A stretch of DNA of 11,655 nt from Bacilli bacterium (GTDB lineage Bacteria; Bacillota_I; Bacilli_A; RFN20; CAG-826). Made by a program: the position numbers and the translations under genes. This document shows, piece by piece, positions 1 through 4,987 of this stretch. The stretch is from assembly GCA_017551465.1 (NCBI GenBank), contig JAFZLN010000004.1, forward strand, positions 1-11,655, given 5' to 3'. Under the pieces are notes generated by a model. It made no database searches. It worked only from the letters and a program-made list of their open reading frames with translations, and had not been told where the DNA came from. Each line of letters opens with the position of its first letter. Within the stretch, counting starts at the first letter, position 1.

Positions 1-137
1 GTTATTGGAACGCTCCTGATGATGTCGATGGTAAAATCTTATTCTCTTCTAATGAAGAGCTTAATGAAGGCGACATTGTTAATGTTAAAATCAAAGAGAG
101 TTACGTTTATGATTTATATGGAGAAAATGTCAAATGA
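1..137 (+). CDS. rimO: Ribosomal protein S12 methylthiotransferase RimO, C-terminal end (partial)
   Basis: The reading frame open from base 3 to the TGA at 135-137 encodes the last 44 residues of a larger protein. It begins YWNAPDDVDGKILFSS and ends with GDIVNVKIKESYVYDLYGE, then NVK. The pattern 'AP-x-x-DG', then 'G-D-x-V-x-V-K-I', then 'YDLYGE' is the C-terminal TRAM domain of RimO, which distinguishes it from MiaB. RimO is a radical-SAM enzyme that adds a methylthio group to the conserved aspartate of ribosomal protein S12; the TRAM domain helps it bind its target. The 4Fe-4S cysteines and radical-SAM core lie upstream, outside the window. The stop codon overlaps the next start (ATGA), so the downstream gene is probably translationally coupled. 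The family call rests on a short tail, but the tail is distinctive. Confidence 0.85.
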   Translation, partial: YWNAPDDVDGKILFSSNEELNEGDIVNVKIKESYVYDLYGENVK

Positions 138-412
138 AGTTCTTCGATAAATGGCAAAAAATGATTCTAATCGGCTTAGGTATATCCGCTTTCTTAATGG
201 TTATCTTTTATGCCATGATGGTGATGACCGCTAAAGTGGTGGAAGGTACAGAAGACTATCTCATCCCTCAATACGAATATAACTACACTTACCAAGTATT
301 CTATTCAGCTTTCTTCTTTATGCAACTCGCCTTTGGAGCGTGGTTTCTCGCAAGATTAGTCACCTATAAAATGCGCAAGAAAGAAGCCTTAGAAGAACAA
401 GAAGAATATTAA
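134..412 (+). CDS. Small two-helix membrane protein of unknown function
   Basis: This 92-residue protein starts at the ATG of the ATGA overlap with rimO. A GGAG at 120-123, inside rimO, lies about 10 bases upstream, so translation is probably coupled. It has two predicted membrane helices (about residues 10-32 and 53-77), a polar loop between them rich in Tyr and acidic residues, and a highly charged tail with many Lys, Arg and Glu that is probably cytoplasmic. I do not recognise the family. In many Bacillota rimO is followed by pgsA; that is not the case here. The overlap with rimO and normal codon use support a real gene, but nothing in the sequence shows a function. Confidence 0.75.
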   Translation: MKFFDKWQKMILIGLGISAFLMVIFYAMMVMTAKVVEGTEDYLIPQYEYNYTYQVFYSAFFFMQLAFGAWFLARLVTYKMRKKEALEEQEEY

Positions 413-446
413 TATTCACCCCTAATTTTTACGTAAATATTTTTTA

Positions 447-474
447 TTGATATAAGTAAGTATTTATGTATAAT
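447..474 (+). promoter_or_regulatory. Promoter of the tRNA-Thr gene
   Basis: A -35 box TTGATA (447-452, 5 of 6 consensus bases) and a perfect -10 box TATAAT (469-474) are separated by 16 bases. Transcription would start near 481, a few bases before the first tRNA base at 485. This is the best sigma-A-type promoter in the window and it points directly at the tRNA. Confidence 0.75.
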
Positions 475-484
475 TATTAATGCT

Positions 485-558
485 GCCCCCTTAGTAAAAT
501 GGTATTACGCATCCATGGTAAGGATGAATCGGTGGTCCGATTCCGCCAGGGGGCACCA
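485..558 (+). tRNA. tRNA-Thr (anticodon GGT), atypical, CCA encoded
   Basis: A full cloverleaf can be folded by hand. The acceptor stem is GCCCCCT (485-491) with AGGGGGC (548-554), followed by discriminator A555 and encoded CCA (556-558). The D stem is GTAA/TTAC (494-497/505-508) around a 7-base loop containing GG. The anticodon stem is CATCC/GGATG (510-514/522-526) around the loop ATGGTAA, which places anticodon GGT at 517-519. The T stem is GGTGG/CCGCC (531-535/543-547, one G-T pair). G1-C72, C2-G71, G35 and U36, known threonyl-tRNA synthetase identity elements, are present. Oddities: the T loop reads TCCGATT, so position 55 is C rather than the near-universal U; position 32 is A rather than a pyrimidine; the 15-48 pair is A-C; and the variable loop has only 4 bases. 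It has its own promoter and terminator, so it is probably expressed. It could be a specialised or degenerate isoacceptor. Confidence 0.85.
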
Positions 559-568
559 CTTGCTAGAT

Positions 569-600
569 ACAGTAATGAAAAAAATCATTACTGTTTTTAT
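569..600 (+). terminator. Terminator of the tRNA unit
   Basis: A perfect 10-bp stem, ACAGTAATGA (569-578) with TCATTACTGT (585-594), closes an A6 loop. The strand runs into TTTTT at 594-598 and further T-rich sequence. It lies 10 bases after the tRNA CCA end. Confidence 0.85.
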
Positions 601-641
601 TTTATTTATTGCATTAACACGTTAAAATTAAGATAGAATCT

Positions 642-1217
642 ATGAAAAATAAGACCCCATTATTCTCCATTGTCACTAACGAAAGAAGATATAAGCCATT
701 CATTGTCCGCTTTTTGGTTGAATTGGTTATCTTTGGTGTCCCATTTATTGTTTCTAACATCTATATTCCTATAGGCTCACTTTGGCGTCTAGTAGTGGTC
801 TTTTTCTTACTAGCGATGCTATTGTGTGCCTTTTTATTTCTCTGCCGTTGCATCAATGTTTCAGATAATAAAACTAAAGATCGGAATTTTAGAGAAAAAT
901 ATAAGGAAAAATTCAAACCAGTCTCAATTAGCAAAGAAGACTTTGTTTTTTGGCTTGAAAATGCTGATTTAGATGAAACAATTGTTATTAAATCTATATT
1001 GAGAAAATATAGTGTTCTCGAATTATTTGTGGTTAAGAACAAAATAGAGCTCTGCTTAAATGGCAAAGATATTGATTCAATTAACTCACTTATTTCTATT
1101 TTGGAAGATGAAGGATATTTAGAAGATGCAATCATCGTTTGTGAAACTTCTGACCGTAACAAACCAGATTTTTTAATCAAAATAATCGATGATTTAAAAG
1201 GTAAGACTAATCTATAG
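642..1217 (+). CDS. Hypothetical membrane protein with cytoplasmic helical domain
   Basis: This 191-residue protein has two adjacent membrane helices (about residues 20-42 and 48-69) joined by a very short loop, so both ends are probably cytoplasmic. A basic stretch follows (about 72-92), then a soluble C-terminal domain of about 100 residues that looks mostly helical and is rich in Ile, Leu, Glu and Asp. No signal peptide, catalytic motif or known domain is recognisable. The ATG at 642 is the first in frame; the ribosome binding site is weak (AAGATAG just upstream), so expression may be low. It stands alone between the tRNA terminator and a bidirectional hairpin. A long antisense reading frame over the same bases is best read as a shadow, because this strand has the membrane helices and the cleaner context. 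Confidence 0.65.
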   Translation: MKNKTPLFSIVTNERRYKPFIVRFLVELVIFGVPFIVSNIYIPIGSLWRLVVVFFLLAMLLCAFLFLCRCINVSDNKTKDRNFREKYKEKFKPVSISKEDFVFWLENADLDETIVIKSILRKYSVLELFVVKNKIELCLNGKDIDSINSLISILEDEGYLEDAIIVCETSDRNKPDFLIKIIDDLKGKTNL

Positions 1218-1240
1218 TGAAACAACATAGCCAGCCTAAT

Positions 1241-1266
1241 AAAATACCCTCCTAATGAGGGTTTTT
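1241..1266. terminator. Bidirectional terminator between convergent genes
   Basis: The stem ACCCTC (1246-1251) pairs with GAGGGT (1257-1262) around a 5-base loop. It is followed by a T run (1262-1266) on the plus strand and preceded by A-rich sequence (1240-1244), which becomes a U run on the minus strand. It therefore can end both the 642-1217 gene and the minus-strand GNAT operon, whose last stop codon touches it. Confidence 0.8.
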
Positions 1267-1849
1267 ATTTTATTTGTTTAGTCATGGTGATTGGATAACC
1301 AGAACCAAACATGCGCATCATCGATCCTTTGTTTTCCTTTTTAACAATGAATCCGTTTTTCTTATAAAACTTAATCGCGTTCTCATTTTTAGAAAACACT
1401 TCCGTGACACGTCTTTCATAATCACCATATGAGCAAGCTTCATTGATGAGAGTGGTGCCTATACCTTTATTTCTTGCGGATGGATCAGTCACAAGCGTGT
1501 CTAAATATAACTCTGAATCTAAAGAAACCGCTGGCTTTTGAAAGATAGCGTTCATTTGTTTATTGACAATAAATCCTTTGAACTTACCAAAATACTTCTG
1601 ACAAATTTCTTTTTTAAAGTCAATCGGTCTAGTTTTGTTATTGCCTAGTCCCATTAATCCAAGAACCTTGCCATCTTGCAGATAGCAAACGAATAAATCA
1701 GGATCAAATATCTCTAGAAATAGTTTCTTCTTTTTCTCTTCATTTTTAGAGAAGGTCATAAAATGACCAAAGCCAATAAGGAATAGTTCAACTGCTTCTA
1801 GCTTTTGAACTTCGGTTAAATCACCGAATCTAGTAATCTCTTTTTCCAT
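1265..1849 (-). CDS. GNAT family N-acetyltransferase
   Basis: This 194-residue protein should transfer an acetyl group from acetyl-CoA to an amine on a substrate that cannot be read from the sequence. Motif A is clear at about residues 113-140: a beta strand (LDTLVTDPSAR) leading into R126-N-K-G129-I-G131, the pyrophosphate-binding R/Q-x-x-G-x-G/A loop. Motif B follows at 155-167, with N155, N157, A158, F161, Y162 and G166, the usual 'N..A..FY...GF' pattern. The N-terminal part carries a lysine-rich segment (residues 35-43). It is the last gene of the minus-strand operon. The AAGG that serves as its ribosome binding site overlaps the stop codon of the gene before it, so the two are tightly coupled. 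Substrates of such small GNAT enzymes include proteins, antibiotics and metabolites; no specific claim is justified. Confidence 0.85.
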   Translation of the reverse strand: MEKEITRFGDLTEVQKLEAVELFLIGFGHFMTFSKNEEKKKKLFLEIFDPDLFVCYLQDGKVLGLMGLGNNKTRPIDFKKEICQKYFGKFKGFIVNKQMNAIFQKPAVSLDSELYLDTLVTDPSARNKGIGTTLINEACSYGDYERRVTEVFSKNENAIKFYKKNGFIVKKENKGSMMRMFGSGYPITMTKQIK

Positions 1850-1853
1850 AACC

Positions 1854-2231
1854 TTACATACAAATCGCAGTGATGAGAAAGCAGACTGCTGCCCCTAATG
1901 ACATAGGGGTCATAACAAACTTCTCTTTCTTACTTGGTGAGATAGCGTTTAGCGCTGTATTAAAGAAGAAGAATGCAGCGAACACAAAACAAATGTCTTT
2001 TGTCGTATTGAAATTGATGAAATAGGGAACAATTGTGCCCGCTGCAAGGATGATATATAACGCAAATAATTGCGTTAATAACTGTGTAACTCCTAATAAT
2101 CTAATCTTAGGAGGCCAAACTTTACCAAATCTTCCACCCATAGAGAATTCTCCAAGTGGTAGACCGATAATTAATAAAATTGACATGATGATAACAATGC
2201 CGAGTAAACCGGCGCCAATATAAATTTGCAT
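1854..2231 (-). CDS. Four-helix integral membrane protein of unknown function
   Basis: This 125-residue protein is almost entirely membrane-embedded, with predicted helices at about residues 4-24, 45-70, 79-96 and 107-124. Two polar segments stand out: GEFSMGGRFGKVWPPKIR (27-44) between helices 1 and 2, and SPSKKEKFVMTP (98-109) before helix 4. They recall a small uncharacterised membrane family found across Bacillota that I know only by this pattern. It starts one base after the padR stop, with its GGAG ribosome binding site (2239-2242) inside the end of padR, and ends 4 bases before the GNAT start. Being sandwiched between a PadR regulator and an acetyltransferase suggests all three respond to the same signal. 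PadR operons often carry small membrane proteins or transporters, but transport is not shown here. Confidence 0.8.
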   Translation of the reverse strand: MQIYIGAGLLGIVIIMSILLIIGLPLGEFSMGGRFGKVWPPKIRLLGVTQLLTQLFALYIILAAGTIVPYFINFNTTKDICFVFAAFFFFNTALNAISPSKKEKFVMTPMSLGAAVCFLITAICM

Positions 2232-2232
2232 A

Positions 2233-2853
2233 TTATTTCTCCATTTCTAATTTGAGGATCTTTTCATAAAAAGCGATATCTGACTTAGTTCTATTAAGAC
2301 CGTATTCAAGAAGATAGATTTGATAAGCATATGTGTTTCTAAAAATGGCTTTTAAATCCCTTTCTTCAGAAACAACGACTAAATTATCATTAATCTGTTT
2401 TTCATTGCTGATTCGCTCTAAATTCATCCTTATCGCGGTATCTTCATTAGCTTTAGTGAACTCCTTAATTGCTATTAACTTGTTTTGTTGTTCTTTTAAA
2501 GAGGCAATATAGGATTTAATAAAGGAAATACGTTTCTCTTTAGAAGCAGTACCTAAGAAATAGAATTTGCTTTCTTCCATATTAGTCATCTTGGCGATGT
2601 TAATAGGGGAACCCGCCCAGCTTTTAAATTGATTGACACCTAATGCCGTAATAGCGTGGCGTTTCTTAGTTAATCCTCTTTCCACGTATTCATTCGTGAC
2701 GATATATCCTTTATTAAGCAATTTCTTAATGGCTATTTGGATGCTACCAAGACTATCACTACATATTGTTGTTAAGTTTCTTTGTACGTACATTCTAATT
2801 TCATAAACAGTCATGGGCTTGAATAGTAATAAACCTAAGATAATGAATTCCAT
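2233..2853 (-). CDS. PadR family transcriptional regulator
   Basis: This 206-residue protein opens with the PadR winged helix-turn-helix: MEFIILGLLLFKPMTVYEI, then a recognition region around residues 30-50 (SLGSIQIAIKKLLNKGYI), then the wing (ERGLTKKRHAITALG, 58-72). In the PadR family the 'iLgLL...p.tGYEI...l...w..s.gsiYp.L..Le..Gli' pattern is diagnostic and this matches it well. The C-terminal half (about 85-205) is long, charged and helical, the usual dimerisation domain. PadR proteins are mostly repressors released by a ligand. It is the first gene of the minus-strand operon, with a strong AGGAGG-type site (complement of CCTCCTT at 2861-2867) ahead of the ATG. It is divergent from the two-component system, and the shared 172-base gap holds dyad and repeat sequences that could be its operator, so autoregulation is likely. 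Confidence 0.88.
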   Translation of the reverse strand: MEFIILGLLLFKPMTVYEIRMYVQRNLTTICSDSLGSIQIAIKKLLNKGYIVTNEYVERGLTKKRHAITALGVNQFKSWAGSPINIAKMTNMEESKFYFLGTASKEKRISFIKSYIASLKEQQNKLIAIKEFTKANEDTAIRMNLERISNEKQINDNLVVVSEERDLKAIFRNTYAYQIYLLEYGLNRTKSDIAFYEKILKLEMEK

Positions 2854-2875
2854 AAGGCTTCCTCCTTATTACTAA

Positions 2876-2949
2876 TAGGTATATTAAAAAATGATTAATC
2901 CAAATGCAATTAATCTAGAAAAGTTATTGAATCGTAGGTATATCAAAAA
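2876..2949. promoter_or_regulatory. Divergent control region: direct repeat and dyad
   Basis: In the gap between divergent padR and the response regulator, TAGGTATATTAAAAA (2876-2890) recurs as TAGGTATATCAAAAA (2935-2949), 14 of 15 bases identical and 59 bases apart. Between them is an inverted repeat, GATTAAT (2893-2899) with ATTAATC (2909-2915), separated by 9 bases, which overlaps the putative padR promoter. This size of dyad fits a dimeric winged-helix repressor such as PadR. The assignment is inference. Confidence 0.4.
2881..2909 (-). promoter_or_regulatory. Possible padR operon promoter
   Basis: Read on the minus strand, TTGCAT (complement of 2904-2909, 3 of 6 matches to the -35 consensus) lies 17 bases before TAATAT (complement of 2881-2886, 4 of 6 to the -10 consensus). 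The start would be near 2874, some 20 bases before the padR start codon. Both boxes are weak matches in AT-rich DNA; the support is the spacing and position. Confidence 0.3.
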
Positions 2950-3025
2950 GGTTTCTTTTGGTTTCTCTAGTTTTTACTGCTAAATATTCAATACAAAATT
3001 TGCTATATTTAATAAGGTTGAGATT

Positions 3026-3688
3026 ATGGCAGATATTATTATCGTTGAAGACAATGTAGAAATTGGTAATCTCTTATGCGACTTTTTACGCAAAGAGAAA
3101 TATTCAGTATGCTTGGCCACAACTGGTGAAAAAGCTTTAGAACTATATGAGAAGTACGGTGCTAAAATATTTATTTTAGATATCATGCTTCCGGGCATTG
3201 ACGGTTTAGCGGTTTGCTCTAAAATCCGTGAAACAAGTAATGCTTATATCATCATCGCCAGTGCGAAATCCGATAAAGAAGATAAACTCGCGGGTTTGAA
3301 TTTAGGCGCTGATGACTACGTAGAAAAACCATACGATGTCGATATCTTGTTAGCGAAAATCAAAGGTGTCTTTAAAAGAAAATACGCCATTGAAGAAATC
3401 CATGAAGGTAATCTCATTCTCAATACCGTTAACAACATCTTAAAAGTTAACGGCAAACAAGTGACTGTCACTGATAAAGAATTTGAACTCTTAAAACTAT
3501 TAATAGAAAACAAAGGCACAACTCTAAAGAAAGAATATATTTTCAATACCATTTGGGGTAGTGATAGTGAATCAGAACCTCAAACATTAACTGTCCATAT
3601 TAAATGGTTAAGAGAAAAGATTGAAGAAGATCCAAAGAACCCAAAGCACATCATTACTGTTTGGGGCAATGGCTACCGCTATGAGTAA
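3026..3688 (+). CDS. OmpR/PhoB-type response regulator
   Basis: This 220-residue protein is the output half of a two-component system. The receiver domain (about 1-115) has every expected residue: acidic pair E8/D9, phospho-acceptor D52 in ILDIMLPGIDG, S79, and K101 in the EKP turn. The C-terminal DNA-binding domain (about 127-220) is the OmpR-type winged helix, including the FELLKLLIENKG helix and the closing VWGNGYRYE hairpin. Phosphorylated members bind tandem direct repeats as head-to-tail dimers. The ribosome binding site is TAAGG (3013-3017), 8 bases before the ATG. The last 8 bases overlap the kinase gene. The partner kinase, permease and ATPase follow in the same direction, and a candidate direct-repeat site lies before the permease. 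Its composition fits its neighbours and nothing is missing. Confidence 0.93.
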   Translation: MADIIIVEDNVEIGNLLCDFLRKEKYSVCLATTGEKALELYEKYGAKIFILDIMLPGIDGLAVCSKIRETSNAYIIIASAKSDKEDKLAGLNLGADDYVEKPYDVDILLAKIKGVFKRKYAIEEIHEGNLILNTVNNILKVNGKQVTVTDKEFELLKLLIENKGTTLKKEYIFNTIWGSDSESEPQTLTVHIKWLREKIEEDPKNPKHIITVWGNGYRYE

Positions 3689-4898
3689 ATTTAGAAGAAA
3701 CTCGATTATCTTTTTAATTTTAGAAACAGTGTTAATCGCTATTTTTAATGTTGTTTATTTCGTTAGTAGGCCAACTGGAGATGACCGCCCATACCGCGTT
3801 GATATTAATCGTATTGAGACAGCGATGAACGCTGGTGAAACAGTGAACGCTGATGATTATAAAAGCGTTATCAAAATCGTGCATTACGATAATTCATATC
3901 AAACAAATAACGACTATGCAGTCATCAATGTTAACGGAGAATTATATTCTATTGAATATAAGATAGAAGATAATGATTATAGTGCTATCACGATGATGAA
4001 TGTTGGTTTAGGTGTTACATTCCTTTTAACATTAGGCGTGTTAATCTATATCGATGTTAAGGTTTTAAAGCCGTTCAATAAACTGAGCAACTATTCCGCT
4101 GAACTGGCCAAAGGCAATCTCACCAAGCCAATGAAGGAAGAGAAGAACAAGAACTTCGGTAAGTTTGTTTGGGGCATGGATATGCTTAGAGAAACTTTAG
4201 AGACAAATAAGAAAAACGAACTTAAATTACAAAAAGATAAAAAGACTTTAATTCTTTCTATTTCTCACGACATTAAAACTCCATTAAGTGCGATTAAGCT
4301 CTACTCCAAAGCGCTTAAAGAAGGTATTTACGAAACTCCTGAAAAAAGAATAGAAGCCTTAGAGGGCATTGATAAAAACGTTAAAGAAATCGAAAAACAT
4401 GTCTCTGATATTGTCAGTGCTTCTAAAGAAGACTTCTTAAATCTTACAGTTAACAACAGTGAACTATATCTATCTGATTTATTAAATAAAATAGAGATAT
4501 TATATAAAGAAAAATTCACCCATTTACATACACTTTTTGAGATTGAACCTTATGAGAACTGCCTTGTTAAAGGTGATATTGATCGTTTAGAAGAAGTCTT
4601 ACAAAACATCTTAGAAAATGCGATTAAGTATGGGGATGGGCAATATGTCAAAATCCATATTGATGAAGAGGAAGACTATAAACTCATCTATGTTACTAAC
4701 TCTGGGTCATCCATCAGTGAAGAAGAACTACCACATATCTTTGATTCCTTTTATCGTGGCAGTAACACCGAGAATAAAGATGGTAGTGGTTTAGGCTTAT
4801 ATATTTGTAAAAATCTCATGCATATGATGGGTGGAGATATCTTCGCTAAAAATATAAATAAAGATTTTAACGCAGTTATCGTTATTAAAAAGTGCTAA
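3681..4898 (+). CDS. Sensor histidine kinase, partner of the upstream regulator
   Basis: I choose the ATG at 3681, which overlaps the regulator stop and gives 405 residues starting MSKFRRNSII; an ATG at 3669 is possible, while a TTG further up lies deep inside the regulator gene and is unlikely. Order of parts: membrane helix 1 (8-28), an extracytoplasmic segment of about 73 residues (29-101), helix 2 (102-125), a HAMP linker (126-178), a HisKA dimerisation helix with phospho-acceptor H196 in SISHDIKTPLSAIK, and the ATP-binding domain (about 295-405). That domain has an N box LQNILENAIKYG (N309, N313), an F box (FDSFYRG) and a G2 box GSGLGL (368-373). The G1 box reads NSGSS rather than DxGxG, a mild departure. 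The external loop is long enough to be a real sensor domain, unlike the very short loop of BceS-type kinases that sense through their transporter. Confidence 0.92.
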   Translation: MSKFRRNSIIFLILETVLIAIFNVVYFVSRPTGDDRPYRVDINRIETAMNAGETVNADDYKSVIKIVHYDNSYQTNNDYAVINVNGELYSIEYKIEDNDYSAITMMNVGLGVTFLLTLGVLIYIDVKVLKPFNKLSNYSAELAKGNLTKPMKEEKNKNFGKFVWGMDMLRETLETNKKNELKLQKDKKTLILSISHDIKTPLSAIKLYSKALKEGIYETPEKRIEALEGIDKNVKEIEKHVSDIVSASKEDFLNLTVNNSELYLSDLLNKIEILYKEKFTHLHTLFEIEPYENCLVKGDIDRLEEVLQNILENAIKYGDGQYVKIHIDEEEDYKLIYVTNSGSSISEEELPHIFDSFYRGSNTENKDGSGLGLYICKNLMHMMGGDIFAKNINKDFNAVIVIKKC

Positions 4899-4918
4899 AT
4901 AAATAAAATAATTTTCGA

Positions 4919-4952
4919 TTTAATGATTATTTAATAATTGTTCCTTTACAAT
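4919..4952 (+). promoter_or_regulatory. Candidate response-regulator site and promoter for the ABC genes
   Basis: TTTAATGATTA (4919-4929) is followed immediately by TTTAATAATTG (4930-4940): two 11-base units, 9 of 11 identical, in tandem. OmpR/PhoB-type regulators bind such 11-base direct repeats. A -10-like box TACAAT (4947-4952, 5 of 6) lies 6 bases further on with no good -35 box, as at activator-dependent promoters where the binding site replaces the -35. The gap is AT-rich, so chance resemblance is a real possibility. Confidence 0.4.
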
Positions 4953-4953
4953 A

Positions 4954-4963
4954 CTTCCGGAAG
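4954..4963. repeat. Perfect 10-base palindrome before the permease gene
   Basis: CTTCCGGAAG is a perfect palindrome in an otherwise AT-rich gap. It straddles the predicted transcription start of the ABC genes and sits 24 bases before the permease start codon. It may be an operator or a 5' leader hairpin; its role is not shown. Confidence 0.4.
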
Positions 4964-4987
4964 CTAGGAAAGGAGCGGTTATTATTT

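Noticed and set aside
413..446. Possible terminator after the 134-412 gene (AATATT repeats)
   Set aside because: The arms are very short, purely A/T and far apart. No stable GC-containing stem can be drawn.
761..1228. A 155-residue minus-strand open frame opposite the 642-1217 gene
   Set aside because: It is rich in Ser and Lys with no recognisable domain, overlaps a plus-strand gene with clear membrane helices, and runs across the gene's 3' end toward the bidirectional terminator. It is best explained as an antisense shadow.
3001..3009. TGCTATATT as an extended -10 promoter for the response regulator gene
   Set aside because: Transcription would start near 3016, inside the TAAGG ribosome binding site, so the transcript would lack most of its binding site. 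The true promoter of this operon is not clear from the sequence.
3621..3680. TTG start giving the histidine kinase 20 extra residues
   Set aside because: It lies 68 bases inside the response regulator gene. The ATG at 3681, overlapping the regulator stop, gives a normal N terminus beginning just before the first membrane helix.
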